Assembly (NCBI GenBank): GCA_029287575.1
Contig: JARFQW010000042.1
Span: forward strand, 1 to 64,000
Direction: 5' to 3'
Length of the DNA stretch: 64,000 bases
Source: Gammaproteobacteria bacterium
GTDB lineage: Bacteria > Pseudomonadota > Gammaproteobacteria > Steroidobacterales > XN24
Shown here in pieces: positions 26,606-35,747 of the stretch (positions within the stretch are counted from its first letter, which is position 1; the number at the start of each line of letters is the position of its first letter). The position numbers were made by a program, and so were the translations under genes. A model generated the notes under the pieces. It did not search any database. It had not been told where the DNA came from and saw only the letters and a program-made list of their open reading frames with translations.

Positions 26606-27094
26606 CTAGCCGGAACGCGCGGGTTTCTCGCTGATCCACAGGCGAATCGTTCCCTTCACGACGGGCTCATCATCTGCATCCTGGGCCACTACGTCCACGT
26701 CCACCTCGCCGGGCCGCCAGGCTGACTGATCCAGGCGCGCCAGGCAGCGAATATCCGTGCCGGCCTTCGCCGTATAGTTCACGTTCATCCCCTTGGGGAT
26801 CCAGCGCAGCCCGGCGGGAATGGAGGCCTCGGCCATCACGCCCATGGCCATTTCCAGACCGTTGACGATGGCAATGACATGTACCGTGCCGATGTGATTG
26901 AGCACCGGCCGCGCCTTTTTTACCAGCACCTCGCAGGCGCCCGGCGTCAACGACACGATGTGGGGCGAGATGCTCCGGAAATAGGGCGCCCTGCGAGCGA
27001 CGATCGTCGTGAACAGGCGATCTCCGAAGGGCAGTCTTCTGCAGCGCTCGTAAAGCGCCAGGACGGAGTTCTTGCTGGTCGTATCTGCGGTCAT
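26606..27094 (-). CDS. DUF4442 hotdog-fold protein (probable acyl-CoA thioesterase)
   Basis: 162 residues. The tract from Pro-Tyr-Phe-Arg-Ser-Ile-Ser-Pro through Asn-His-Ile-Gly-Thr-Val-His and Gly-Met-Asn-Val-Asn-Tyr-Thr-Ala-Lys is the DUF4442 pattern, a branch of the hotdog fold to which PaaI-like thioesterases belong. The Asn-His-Ile-Gly stretch is where thioesterases place active-site residues. It would hydrolyse an acyl-CoA. The gene stands alone and is oriented with the DsbA-like gene 96 bases upstream. Confidence 0.85.
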   Translation of the reverse strand: MTADTTSKNSVLALYERCRRLPFGDRLFTTIVARRAPYFRSISPHIVSLTPGACEVLVKKARPVLNHIGTVHVIAIVNGLEMAMGVMAEASIPAGLRWIPKGMNVNYTAKAGTDIRCLARLDQSAWRPGEVDVDVVAQDADDEPVVKGTIRLWISEKPARSG

Positions 27095-27190
27095 GGCCTG
27101 CGGGTTCCTTGCAGCGTTCGGGTTGATGGCTGTCGCCTGCCGGTCACTCGGACCTGCGGTCTTTACGCCCGCCGGCCGGATCCGTCGGCA

Positions 27191-27874
27191 TCATTGCGAA
27201 CCGCCCCGGCGAAGGGCTTCGGAACGCATTGCCGAGGGCACGACACCGGCCTCCCAGCTCGCAGCCTCTTCAGCATCGAGTGGGTCCCTGCCGGCGATTC
27301 TCAGCTCCACCATGGGCAGGTCGTCGTAACCCCAGAAGAGTTCGCCATCCACGATCATGGTGGGGACGCCAAAGACGCCTTCGGCCAGCGCGTTGTCGGT
27401 TGCCGCCGTCAAGGCCTGCCTGGCATCGGGATGCCGGGCGGCCGCGAGCAGATCCTCACTGGCGAAGCCCGCTGCCGCCACCGCCGCTCCCACAGCCAGT
27501 GCGTCGCCGCCGTGCACGCCGTGCACCCAGATGGCCTCGAACAGAACATCGATCAACCGGCACCGGTCCGCCTCCGGCATGGGTGCCAGAGTCATTCGCA
27601 GCGGCGCCAGCGGATTGAACGGGTGGTGCGCGGGCGGATTCAGGGGAAGCCCCAACAGCTCGGCCTTGCGCAGGTTGTTGCGCATCATCCAGCGCGACTT
27701 GGCAGAAATTTCGGCCGGGCCGAGCTGTCCGTGGGCCTTCAGAAGACCCGCGAACAGCACCGGCGTGGGCCGCAGCTCGATCAGCCCCCGGGCCTCCAGC
27801 TGCCTGAGACGCACCCACGCCAGGTAGGCATTCGGCGAAATGTAGTCGAAATAGAAACGAACGTCGCTGGTCAT
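27191..27874 (-). CDS. 2-hydroxychromene-2-carboxylate isomerase / GST-kappa family protein
   Basis: 227 residues, DsbA-like fold. Phe-Asp-Tyr-Ile-Ser13-Pro-Asn-Ala-Tyr-Leu-Ala places Ser where GST kappa and HCCA isomerase bind glutathione; the Cys pair of true DsbA is missing, so it is not a disulfide oxidoreductase. The cis-Pro motif Gly-Val-Pro-Thr near residue 170 is present, as is Trp-Gly-Tyr-Asp-Asp-Leu. It should be a glutathione-dependent isomerase or transferase; the substrate cannot be told, and no naphthalene-pathway gene is near. It starts 24 bases after the phospholipase gene. Confidence 0.92.
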   Translation of the reverse strand: MTSDVRFYFDYISPNAYLAWVRLRQLEARGLIELRPTPVLFAGLLKAHGQLGPAEISAKSRWMMRNNLRKAELLGLPLNPPAHHPFNPLAPLRMTLAPMPEADRCRLIDVLFEAIWVHGVHGGDALAVGAAVAAAGFASEDLLAAARHPDARQALTAATDNALAEGVFGVPTMIVDGELFWGYDDLPMVELRIAGRDPLDAEEAASWEAGVVPSAMRSEALRRGGSQ

Positions 27875-27898
27875 CGTTGTCCCGCTGGCCCTGAATGA

Positions 27899-29473
27899 TC
27901 AGAGCTGCTCGTCGATGGGCAGAAGCCCGATCACCTTCACCTTGAATCGCTTCCACCAGCCGGTATCCGGCTCCTTTTTGTAAACCACCCGCTCGCCGTT
28001 TTCCGACGTCACCCAGCGCAGCCGGCCCTCGTCGTTCAGTACGACCTCATAGGCATTGACCGGCAGCATCTTCTCCATGCGCCGGCCCGCATACTGCCCG
28101 AACTCCTCGGACTCCAGGATGATTCCCATCTCGGTGTTGATGAATGCCGAGCGGGGATCCCAGTTGAAGCTGCCCAGATACACCAGCCTGCGATCCACGA
28201 TGAAGGCCTTGGTGTGCAGCGTGCCGCCGGAATGCAGCATCCGGCTTCGATCAACGCCGGTCGCCTGCGCATCCGCCCGCACCTCGAAAATCCGAACGCC
28301 CGCCTCGAGCAGCTTCTTGCGCCATGGCGCGTATCCCGCGTGCACGGCCGAATGGTTGTTGGCCGCCAGCGAGTTGGTAATGACGAAGATGCTCACGCCC
28401 CGCTGCGTCATCGCACGCGCGCCCTCCACGAGCCGGTCCGTGGGCACGAAGTAGGGGGACAGAATGATCAGCTCATTCTCCGTGGTGCGCACGGCTTCGG
28501 CCAGCGCAGGCCGTATTCTCTTGCCCTCGGCATTCGGCTTGGTGCCCGCCTTGTCGGGCGAATCGTAGACCAGGTCGTACGGTACCCAGGTGAACTCTTC
28601 CCGACGAATGTAGCGGTTGGCCTCGAATTCCCTGATCAGCTCGGCGTAGTGGGTCTTTTCGATATTCGCGATCGCCGGGTCCAGCCTGGCGCGGATACGC
28701 GCCGCGGCGACCTCCGGATCCTTCGGCGGCGTGATCACGGTTGTCACGGGAACCGCCAGCCGGTCGTTCCAGTAGAGGTCAAACATCGTCGAGATTTCGT
28801 TGACGACCGGACCGATCGTAATCACATCCAGATCGCCGAAATTGACGTCCTCGCGAGCGGCAAAGTATTCGTCGGCAATATTGCGTCCGCCGATGATCGC
28901 CACTTCGTTGTCGACGATAAAGGACTTGTTGTGCATCCGCCGATTGACGCGATTGAAGTCCCAGAGAAAGTTCCAGCTCCGCAAACCCCGGACCGCAAAG
29001 GGGTTAAACACCCGGATCTGGATGTTCGGATGCGCATCGAGATCCACCATTTCCCGGTCGTATCCCTTGGTCAGCACATCGTCGACCAGGATGCGGACAC
29101 GGACACCCCGATCGGCGGCGTTCAGGAGCTCGTTGATCAGCAGGGCTCCGGCCGTATCGCCATAAATGAGGTAGTACTGGAGGTCGATGCTCCGCTCGGC
29201 CCGTGTGGCACCCTTCAGGCGGGCACCCAGAGCTTCGATCCCGTCGATCATCGGATAGATACCCGTTTCACCCGACGCGCCGGTCTGAAACGCCTCGACC
29301 GCTTCGCCGAGAAAGGTTTCCGAGGTGTCCGTGATGACATAGCTCGGCTCCTTGGGCGCGTCGAAATCGACAGTGACGCAGGCGCCGTTCAGAGCCACGA
29401 TGGCGATCACGGCGAGTCGGCCGAACAGGTTCGCGCCGGACCGAGCAGACAGTCTCATCATGAGTGCGCGCAT
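27899..29473 (-). CDS. Phospholipase D family lipoprotein (ClsC/YmdC-like)
   Basis: 524 residues. A signal peptide ends in a lipobox at Cys32 (Ala-Leu-Asn-Gly-Ala-Cys), so the protein is lipid-anchored in the periplasm. Two HKD motifs, the phosphatidyltransferase signature, are intact: His181-Asn-Lys183-x4-Asp188 and His420-Thr-Lys422-x4-Asp427, each followed by the Gly-(Ser/Gly)-x-Asn element. The layout is that of ClsC/YmdC-type cardiolipin synthases or phospholipases D. ATG 29473 is the outermost start; ATGs at 29461 and 29458 are possible. It would make or remodel phospholipids at the membrane. Confidence 0.93.
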   Translation of the reverse strand: MRALMMRLSARSGANLFGRLAVIAIVALNGACVTVDFDAPKEPSYVITDTSETFLGEAVEAFQTGASGETGIYPMIDGIEALGARLKGATRAERSIDLQYYLIYGDTAGALLINELLNAADRGVRVRILVDDVLTKGYDREMVDLDAHPNIQIRVFNPFAVRGLRSWNFLWDFNRVNRRMHNKSFIVDNEVAIIGGRNIADEYFAAREDVNFGDLDVITIGPVVNEISTMFDLYWNDRLAVPVTTVITPPKDPEVAAARIRARLDPAIANIEKTHYAELIREFEANRYIRREEFTWVPYDLVYDSPDKAGTKPNAEGKRIRPALAEAVRTTENELIILSPYFVPTDRLVEGARAMTQRGVSIFVITNSLAANNHSAVHAGYAPWRKKLLEAGVRIFEVRADAQATGVDRSRMLHSGGTLHTKAFIVDRRLVYLGSFNWDPRSAFINTEMGIILESEEFGQYAGRRMEKMLPVNAYEVVLNDEGRLRWVTSENGERVVYKKEPDTGWWKRFKVKVIGLLPIDEQL

Positions 29474-29604
29474 GGAAATTCGTTGTCCACGGTCGAACTG
29501 ATCGCGCTAGCCTACCACCGGCGGCGCGGGCGGAATGGGGAATGGCGCAAGCGGTGCGTGAAAACCTGCCGCCGACCGTGTCGGCGAGCAGGTCCCAGGG
29601 CCCT

Positions 29605-29877
29605 TCACTCCGCAGTCGTCGGGTCGATGACCGCGGATATCTCGGTGATGCGGTTGGCCGGAAACCCGGTCTGCTCCGCGTGCTCCCTGATCAGGGACTC
29701 GTCAGGCGCAATGTAGACGCAGTAGATCCGGTCACCGGCCACATAGCTGTGCATCCACTGGATCCGCGGGCCCATCCCGGACAGGACACCGCAGGATGTG
29801 GCGGAGGCGGCCTTCAGGTCATCTGCCGACATGCTGCCAGCGCCAGGAATTTCTCTTTCGATCAGATACTTGGGCAT
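29605..29877 (-). CDS. DUF4242 family small protein
   Basis: 90 residues from ATG 29877, chosen because GGGGAG lies about 8 bases upstream; an ATG at 29892 lacks this. A ferredoxin-like alpha/beta domain (Tyr-Leu-Ile-Glu-Arg-Glu-Ile-Pro-Gly-Ala) ends in Ile-Thr-Glu-Ile-Ser. The family includes a nickel-responsive protein (SCO4226-like) but also many uncharacterised members. His-Ala and Tyr-Cys-Val-Tyr are in the conserved core. I do not assign metal binding here. Confidence 0.8.
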   Translation of the reverse strand: MPKYLIEREIPGAGSMSADDLKAASATSCGVLSGMGPRIQWMHSYVAGDRIYCVYIAPDESLIREHAEQTGFPANRITEISAVIDPTTAE

Positions 29878-30048
29878 GCTCAAACTCCCCATAACAGTCT
29901 ATTGAAGACATCGTGGGAGTGTATCGGTTTTGCTGCGGCCAGGCATCGTCGGGCCCGGAGCCGACCGCCGATTGCGTCGGCTGGCGCGGTCATCCGACGA
30001 TTGCCGCAGATCGCCTATACTCCGTCGCAGTCCGCACAGGAGAAACCG

Positions 30049-30261
30049 ATGACGCTGAAACCGATTGTGACTGTTACTGCCGTGGCCATGGCCCTGTTCC
30101 TGAGCGCCGGGTGCAGCCGGGAAGAAGGACCCGCCGAGAAAGCGGGCAAAGCCATTGACGAGGCGGTGGAAGACAGCAAAAACGCTGTGGAGAAGGCCGG
30201 GGACAAGGTCGAGGACGCGGTCGACGAGGCCGAGAAGAAGATGAAGGAAGCAGACAAGTAG
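30049..30261 (+). CDS. Small lipoprotein with a charged helical tail
   Basis: 70 residues; AGGAGA precedes ATG 30049. A lipobox Leu-Ser-Ala-Gly-Cys predicts a lipid anchor at Cys22. The rest is a Lys/Glu/Asp-Ala coiled helix, Ala-Gly-Lys-Ala-Ile-Asp-Glu and Ala-Gly-Asp-Lys-Val-Glu-Asp, with apparent 11-residue periodicity like late-embryogenesis or entericidin-type peptides. It may coat the outer membrane or protect it under stress; nothing more can be said. A clear terminator follows, so it is a one-gene unit. Confidence 0.75.
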   Translation: MTLKPIVTVTAVAMALFLSAGCSREEGPAEKAGKAIDEAVEDSKNAVEKAGDKVEDAVDEAEKKMKEADK

Positions 30262-30285
30262 CGCCCGGCACGACGGCGGTTGCGG

Positions 30286-30311
30286 GCGGGTTACCGGACC
30301 CGCTCTTTTTT
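30286..30311 (+). terminator. Rho-independent terminator after the small lipoprotein gene
   Basis: GCGGGT (30286-30291), loop of 6, ACCCGC (30298-30303), then TCTTTTTT. The stem is short but GC-rich and ends in a solid T-run, 24 bases after the stop codon. It ends transcription of the 30049 lipoprotein gene. Confidence 0.8.
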
Positions 30312-30415
30312 CGCTGCCCGAACCTGCAGTCTCCACGTACCGGCCCTGCCCGGGTCGATATGGCGCCCGGCCGGGTGCCGGCGAGCCCCTCCGGGCTTGC
30401 TTCGATGCTATACAG

Positions 30416-30428
30416 GTCAGCGGCTGAC
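30416..30428. promoter_or_regulatory. Palindrome GTCAGCGGCTGAC in a gene-free stretch
   Basis: A 13-base dyad with an unpaired centre, beside TATACA (30410-30415). It lies in the 30262-30596 stretch, which otherwise holds only the terminator; the open frames there (for example one starting at 30454 and running to 30600) have no convincing protein character and overlap the DUF188 start. An operator for the DUF188 gene is possible, as the dyad is 168 bases ahead of it. Confidence 0.25.
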
Positions 30429-30596
30429 CCCTCGTTCCGCGGAGCCGGATTCCATGGACATATCTTCCCTGACCGCAGCCTGGCCTGGCCGCCCGGCTGC
30501 CATGGCGCAGCGGACCGCTGCGACGGCACCCGCGGTCCCCGGTAACCCGATGGCCGGCCCGGACGGCGCAGCCTGCTCCGCGGGCGGAGTTTCGCC

Positions 30597-31043
30597 GTGA
30601 AGATCTGGGTGGATGCCGACGCCTGCCCGGGCGTGGTCAAGGACATACTTTTCCGCGCCGCGGAGCGAACAAAGATCCTCGTCACCCTGGTCGCGAACCA
30701 GCCGGTGAGGGTGCCGCGCTCACCCCACGTTCGCATGCTCCAGGTGCCGGCGGGCTTCGATGTCGCGGACAACGAGATCGTCAGGCAGTGCGAGCCCGGA
30801 GACCTGGTTGTAACAGCGGACATCCCGCTCGCGGCGGAAATCATCGAAAAGGGCGGCCATGCGCTGAATCCCCGCGGTGAGCTCTACACGACGGAAAACA
30901 TCCGCTCGCGCCTGAATATGCGGGATTTCATGGACACCCTGCGGGCCAGCGGCATCGATACCGGCGGTCCGCCCGCTTTCAGTCAGCGGGACCGGCATGC
31001 CTTCGCGGGAGCGCTGGACCGGTTTCTGACTCGGAACTCATGA
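30597..31043 (+). CDS. UPF0178/DUF188 family protein (YaiI-like)
   Basis: 148 residues from GTG 30597, with GGCGGAG upstream. The YaiI/YqxD family shows here as Val-Asp-Ala-Asp-Ala-Cys-Pro at the N-terminus and [10 protein letters not shown] and [11 protein letters not shown] in the core. It has a PIN-like acidic arrangement, and a nuclease role has been suggested for the family, but none is proven. Highly conserved, so the call is firm. Confidence 0.93.
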   Translation: MKIWVDADACPGVVKDILFRAAERTKILVTLVANQPVRVPRSPHVRMLQVPAGFDVADNEIVRQCEPGDLVVTADIPLAAEIIEKGGHALNPRGELYTTENIRSRLNMRDFMDTLRASGIDTGGPPAFSQRDRHAFAGALDRFLTRNS

Positions 31044-31197
31044 CAAACCTGCAAGCGATGTGCGACTGGCCTGTCGGGGACGGATTTTTGAGACGCTCAC
31101 GTCTTGCCGGAGTCCGGGTCATGCGGGCACCCGGAGGGCATCCGGGTCCCCCGGCGCCGCAAGTCGACCGATAGGCCCCGACGCCCGGCCGCGCCGC

Positions 31198-31794
31198 ATG
31201 CACGTGCCCGATTGGACAGTCAGAACCGCCCCGGTGCCCTCGGGCCTTCGCTACCAGCTGTTTGCCGGCAAAGCGCCCTTGACGTTCGCGGGGCTCTTCT
31301 CGGGTCTGGAAACCGACCCCCGATTCGCCGCCTGGTATTCGGAAGTGCTGTCAGCCGGTCCCTGGAAGGCCTTTTTCTGGGAGTTCCCGGGCATATGTGC
31401 TCCCGACCTCGAACGGGCGGCCGAGTTCGTGCTGATCGACGCGCCCCTGCTGGCCAACGTGACGGCGGATCCAGGCCCCTTCCAGGATCAGCTGTCCGGC
31501 GAAGACGCCACGCCTGTCGCGACGTTCTCAAGCCTGGGCGGCGACGCACTGCTGCTCGCGCCGTTGCCTCGGGGTGATGCCGATGCCTACGCCCATCTCG
31601 CGGCGTTCGTCCGCCATGCTCCGCGGGAGCAGGTTCGAGAGCTGTGGCGAGCGACCGGAGCCGCGCTTCTGACGCTGGTTTCGGAACGGCGAGTGTGGCT
31701 TAGCACGTCCGGGCTCGGCGTCCACTGGCTGCACATACGTCTGGATTCGACCCCCAAGTACTACCAGCACACACCCTACGCACGCGTCGGGTAA
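31198..31794 (+). CDS. Unknown protein, DUF6940-like
   Basis: 198 residues from ATG 31198; no strong ribosome binding site. Conserved-looking runs are Phe-Trp-Glu-Phe-Pro (residues 60-64) and, at the C-terminus, Trp-Leu-Ser-Thr-Ser-Gly-Leu-Gly-Val-His-Trp-Leu-His followed by Pro-Lys-Tyr-Tyr. This end resembles DUF6940, a family of unknown function found in many bacteria. It is soluble and without a signal peptide. The gene converges on the 31819 receiver protein with 24 bases between. Confidence 0.75.
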   Translation: MHVPDWTVRTAPVPSGLRYQLFAGKAPLTFAGLFSGLETDPRFAAWYSEVLSAGPWKAFFWEFPGICAPDLERAAEFVLIDAPLLANVTADPGPFQDQLSGEDATPVATFSSLGGDALLLAPLPRGDADAYAHLAAFVRHAPREQVRELWRATGAALLTLVSERRVWLSTSGLGVHWLHIRLDSTPKYYQHTPYARVG

Positions 31795-31818
31795 ATCGGG
31801 ATGGCTTCTCTGCGCCGC

Positions 31819-33210
31819 TCAGGCGCCCGGAATCAGGGAGAATTCGACCCGGTTGTTCTGCGCCGCGATCCGGTTCCACTCGCCGGCGGTTTCCACCGTC
31901 GACGGGAACGGGTAGCGGCGCACCGACTCCGGCCGTCCCAGCGCCTCGACCTCCACGTCGATACCCAGTTCGCTGGCCAGCAGGGAACTGGTAATGAAGT
32001 TGGCGAAACCCACGGACTGTTCATCGCCAGTGGATATTTCGAATTCCCGCTCGTGTCCCACGAAAGCGCACTGCGCGACCGGCAGGGCGGAATCCGCCAG
32101 CCGATAACGCCCGTTTTCGTCCTCGGCGAGACAGAACTCACCCAGGTGCGCTTCCATGCGGACCGTTCCCCGAAATCCGATGGCCGCGAGCTGGTCCAGC
32201 AGGTCCCGAAGCTCGGCCAGACGCCGATCGCTGAAGGCGATCTCGTCATAGGGAACCTCGCTGTTCTGGTTCACGGCCCATTCGAGGGCGTTGAGAAGCC
32301 CGGCATAACGGGCCTGGGCACGCACCTGCTCCTCGTCGATGCTGGACATCAGCGTCGCGTTCCGGGCCTCCTCGGCAGCCAGACGGCGCTCGGCGGCGGC
32401 CATGAGACGCGCGTTGTCGGCTCTTGCGGAGTCCCGCGCCGACCGGGTCTCCAAAAACATGCCGAAGAAAATCAGCGCCGGCAGCAGCAAGGCAAGAGCG
32501 GCAAGGGCGCGCCCACCGCGCCGCGGCCGTGGTGCGACCGGCTCGGCCGGTGGCTCGAGGGCGGATTCCCTCTGCTCTTCCTTCTGACGGGCATAAATCT
32601 CGGCCGCAACCCGGTTGGCAAAGTCCTGGTGGCTCTTGAGGATGTCGAGGCGCAGCTCCGCGTGCTGGTCCTGGAGAATCCGGGAAACCAGGGCCTGGAC
32701 GGACATGCCGATAGCCTGCTGATTCAGCGCCCGGTCGAGCTCCTTCTCGGCCTTTTCCATGCCACCGGATGGGGCTTCCACCTCGGCAACGACCGGCTCG
32801 CCGGTTGCCGGCGGCCGGGCGCGGCGGTCACGAACCAGACCCAGCTCCTTGAGGGTATCGAACAGCACACCGGGCTGAACCTGCTTCGGCAGCACGCCGA
32901 CCGCCCCGAGGGCCCTGGCCTGGCCCACGTACACCTCACCCTCCCTGGCGGTGTACATCATGACCGGGATCATTGCCGTGTCCGGATTTTTCTTGATGGC
33001 GGTGACGGCCTCCAGGCCGTCCATTCCCGGCATCTCGTGATCCATGAAAATGACATCCACGGACTGCCGGGTCAGAAAATCCAGCGCCGCCTCGCCGGAC
33101 TCGGCAAAATGCACGACCAGCCGATGCTCCTCGAGGAGCCGCTTGAGGGCCACGCGAGCCGATTTTGAGTCATCGACGATCAGGGCACGCTTGAACGCCA
33201 TAGGCTCCAT
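31819..33210 (-). CDS. Receiver-domain protein with transmembrane helix and C-terminal OmpA-like region
   Basis: 463 residues. Residues 6-125 are a CheY-like receiver with acidic pocket Asp13/Asp14, phospho-acceptor Asp57, Thr87 and Lys109 all intact. Next come a soluble linker, one transmembrane helix (about 234-252), a coiled coil (258-300) and a C-terminal domain that ends in Asn-Asn-Arg-Val-Glu-Phe and has the strand/helix order of OmpA/MotB-like peptidoglycan-binding domains, though divergent. A phosphorylated receiver in the cytoplasm would thus be tied to a periplasmic domain. This domain order is not one I know. It is divergent from the AsmA gene. Confidence 0.8.
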   Translation of the reverse strand: MEPMAFKRALIVDDSKSARVALKRLLEEHRLVVHFAESGEAALDFLTRQSVDVIFMDHEMPGMDGLEAVTAIKKNPDTAMIPVMMYTAREGEVYVGQARALGAVGVLPKQVQPGVLFDTLKELGLVRDRRARPPATGEPVVAEVEAPSGGMEKAEKELDRALNQQAIGMSVQALVSRILQDQHAELRLDILKSHQDFANRVAAEIYARQKEEQRESALEPPAEPVAPRPRRGGRALAALALLLPALIFFGMFLETRSARDSARADNARLMAAAERRLAAEEARNATLMSSIDEEQVRAQARYAGLLNALEWAVNQNSEVPYDEIAFSDRRLAELRDLLDQLAAIGFRGTVRMEAHLGEFCLAEDENGRYRLADSALPVAQCAFVGHEREFEISTGDEQSVGFANFITSSLLASELGIDVEVEALGRPESVRRYPFPSTVETAGEWNRIAAQNNRVEFSLIPGA

Positions 33211-33364
33211 GCTGTGGCAGATTCGCGCGGGTGTCCAGACCCCGGCATGCCGGGCCCCGGAATACGCAGCGGAACTGGCGGGCGAGGCACCGGTCGCCTA
33301 GATTGTGCGGGGGATGGTTCAACATCGCTTTGGCCGGAGCCTGACGGCTCGAGGGAGAACTGAA

Positions 33365-35701
33365 TTGAGCATCGGAAAGATCATTGCGTGGATTCTCGGC
33401 CTGCTGGTGCTGCTGATCGCCGGCGTCGTGGCGTACCTGAGCTTCGCCGACCTCACCTGGGTCAAGCAGCGAATCGAAACCGGTGTCACCGAGTCCACCG
33501 GGCGCGAGTTCAGCATCGACGGCAATTTCGAACTCGACGTGCTCCCCGAGCCGTCCGTCCTCGTCGAAGACGTCAGGCTGGCTAACGCACCCTGGGCCAC
33601 GACACCGGCCATGGCGACGGTCGGGCGCTTCTCGGCGCGCCTGAACCTCTGGTCTTTGTTGTCCGGCCCGATCGTGGTCCATGAAATCCGCCTCAACGAC
33701 GTCGACATTCAGCTGGAATCAAACGAAGAGGGGGTTTCCAACGCCGAGATGGGCGAATCCGAACCGGAGCAGCCGGACCGGGCCCGGGACAGCGGAGACG
33801 CCGAGGTTCCGGTGATCATCGAGCTGGCGGAGATCCGCAACGTCAAATTGACCAGCCGGGCACCCGGGTCCGAACCGACGATCCTGCAGATCGACGCGTT
33901 CGACATCTTGCTCGACGAGGCAGAAAACATGGTGCTTAACGGCAAGGGCCAGGCCCTCGAACTGCCGTTCTCGGTCAACGGCACGATCGGGCCCGCCAGC
34001 GCCCTGCAGGCCAGCAGGGATATCAATGTAAACCTCGAGGCCGCCCTCGGCGGGCTGAACAGCACGGTGAGCGGGGTGCTCGGCGAACTCCAGACCCAGG
34101 ATGGCACGGATCTAAGCATCAAGCTGACCAGCGCCGATATTGCGGCGCTCGCGAAACAGCTGGATGTGGACCTGCCTTTGACCGGCGCGCTGGCAGCCGA
34201 TCTCGGCATCCAGGGTACCGACGGTGTCACCGACACGACGCTCGAAGCCCAGGCCGGCGCGATCGCCGCGACGGCCAAGGCACGAAGGGAGGATGATACG
34301 GTTGACTTCGAGTTTACCGTACCGGCGCTGGACAAGGCCGGTGCCGCACTCGAGATCGACGGGCTTCCCGCCCTGGACCTCGAGGCCACGGGGCAGCTGG
34401 TCATGGACAACCGCAAGACGACCCTCAACGGGGTCAAGCTCATGTTGGGCGAGGCCCTTGTCCGAATAGACGGCAGTATCCCGGCCGATGAGCGGTCATC
34501 GACGCGTCTCGATATCAAGGCTCAGGGTCCAAGTCTTCAGGAGCTCAAGGCAGATCTGCCGGTCATTCCCTTTGCGGCGGCGATAACCGCGGCGCTCTCC
34601 GGGGACACGACTGATCTCGACATCGCAAACGTGTCCTTTGGCCAGAGCGACATGGCGGGGACGGTCACAGTGACCACCGGCGAACGGACATCGGTCGTCG
34701 CGGACCTGAGATCAAATCTGATCGACCTGAATCCTTTTTCGGCCGAAGAAGAGGGAGAAGGGGCATCAGCCGAGACGGAGGAGGAAAGCGAGCCGGAACA
34801 AGAATACGTCTTCACCGAGGAGCCGCTGCCTTTCGAGGCGCTGCGCGGCACCGACCTGGACATCACTTCCTCCATCGCCAAGATGATTCAGGGGCCCCGG
34901 CAGGTGCTGGATATTCGAACAACCGCGCAGCTGAAGGACGGGCTGCTGACTTTTCGGAACCGGTTCAGCGGGCATCTCGGTGGCAAGTACGCCAGCGACC
35001 TGGATCTCGACGCCTCCGGGGAGCCCGCAAAGATGAAGGCGCTGATCAACCTCAGGGATCTGAAAGTCAATATTTCTTCCGGTGAAGATGCGACACCGGA
35101 GGAGATTCCGACCACCGACGTCACGCTGGACGTCACCTCGGCCGGCAGTTCTCAGCGGGAGCTCGCCTCCGGACTCGACGGCAGGATGCTCCTGACCCAG
35201 GGACCCGGACGGCTGGAGAATGCGCTGGTCGGTGGACTGACCGGCGATCTGTTCGCGCAGCTGTTCTCCGCCATCAATCCGTTGGCCAAGGACGAGGAAT
35301 ACTCCAACTGGGACTGCACGATCTTCTCGATGGACATCGAATCGGGCCTGGCCGACATCAACGGATTCCTGCTGCAGGGCGCCAAGATCATGGTGGTAGG
35401 AGGCGGCGACATCGACTTCAACAGCGAAGAACTCAACGTCGAGTTCAACACCAAGCCACGCGAGGGGGTGGGTATCAGCGCGGACATGTTCGTGACACCC
35501 TTCATCAAGCTGGTCGGCACCTTCCAGAGCCCGAGAATCGGGCTCGACAAGAAAGCCTCCATCTTGCAGGGCGGCGCGGCGATTCTGACGGGTGGCCTGT
35601 CCATACTGGCCAAGGGCGCCGCGGACCGGGCCTCGGCCGAAGGGGACCGTTGTGCCCCGACGCTGGCCGAAGTGGGCGACCACGGCCCCATCCAGGACTG
35701 A
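33365..35701 (+). CDS. AsmA family protein
   Basis: 778 residues from the TTG at 33365, which follows GGGAGAA at about 8 bases and puts the transmembrane helix right at the start; an in-frame ATG at 33314 would add 17 residues with no signal features. A helix (residues 6-27) is followed by the AsmA pattern (Ser-Gly-Pro-Ile-Val-Val, Leu-Asn-Asp-Val-Asp-Ile) and a long run of beta-strands with an acidic low-complexity insert. AsmA-like proteins bridge the periplasm and are tied to phospholipid transport to the outer membrane. Transcribed away from the receiver protein and toward the CheX operon. Confidence 0.92.
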   Translation: MSIGKIIAWILGLLVLLIAGVVAYLSFADLTWVKQRIETGVTESTGREFSIDGNFELDVLPEPSVLVEDVRLANAPWATTPAMATVGRFSARLNLWSLLSGPIVVHEIRLNDVDIQLESNEEGVSNAEMGESEPEQPDRARDSGDAEVPVIIELAEIRNVKLTSRAPGSEPTILQIDAFDILLDEAENMVLNGKGQALELPFSVNGTIGPASALQASRDINVNLEAALGGLNSTVSGVLGELQTQDGTDLSIKLTSADIAALAKQLDVDLPLTGALAADLGIQGTDGVTDTTLEAQAGAIAATAKARREDDTVDFEFTVPALDKAGAALEIDGLPALDLEATGQLVMDNRKTTLNGVKLMLGEALVRIDGSIPADERSSTRLDIKAQGPSLQELKADLPVIPFAAAITAALSGDTTDLDIANVSFGQSDMAGTVTVTTGERTSVVADLRSNLIDLNPFSAEEEGEGASAETEEESEPEQEYVFTEEPLPFEALRGTDLDITSSIAKMIQGPRQVLDIRTTAQLKDGLLTFRNRFSGHLGGKYASDLDLDASGEPAKMKALINLRDLKVNISSGEDATPEEIPTTDVTLDVTSAGSSQRELASGLDGRMLLTQGPGRLENALVGGLTGDLFAQLFSAINPLAKDEEYSNWDCTIFSMDIESGLADINGFLLQGAKIMVVGGGDIDFNSEELNVEFNTKPREGVGISADMFVTPFIKLVGTFQSPRIGLDKKASILQGGAAILTGGLSILAKGAADRASAEGDRCAPTLAEVGDHGPIQD

Positions 35702-35747
35702 CGCAACCGGGCGGGCGCCGCCTGCTTCAGTCTACGTCCGCGACGAT

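Noticed and set aside
27191-27874. DsbA-type disulfide oxidoreductase
   Set aside because: The Cys-x2-Cys pair is replaced by a Ser-Pro, so it belongs to the GST-kappa/HCCA isomerase group.
28214-29716. A 500-codon plus-strand open frame opposite the phospholipase D gene
   Set aside because: It is the antisense of the HKD-motif gene, with His/Arg/Asp-rich shadow composition. GC-rich DNA often keeps the antisense frame open.
30280-30600. Plus-strand frame of 106 codons in the gap before the DUF188 gene
   Set aside because: Starts inside the terminator region and has low-complexity Arg/Pro/Ala content; no ribosome binding site.
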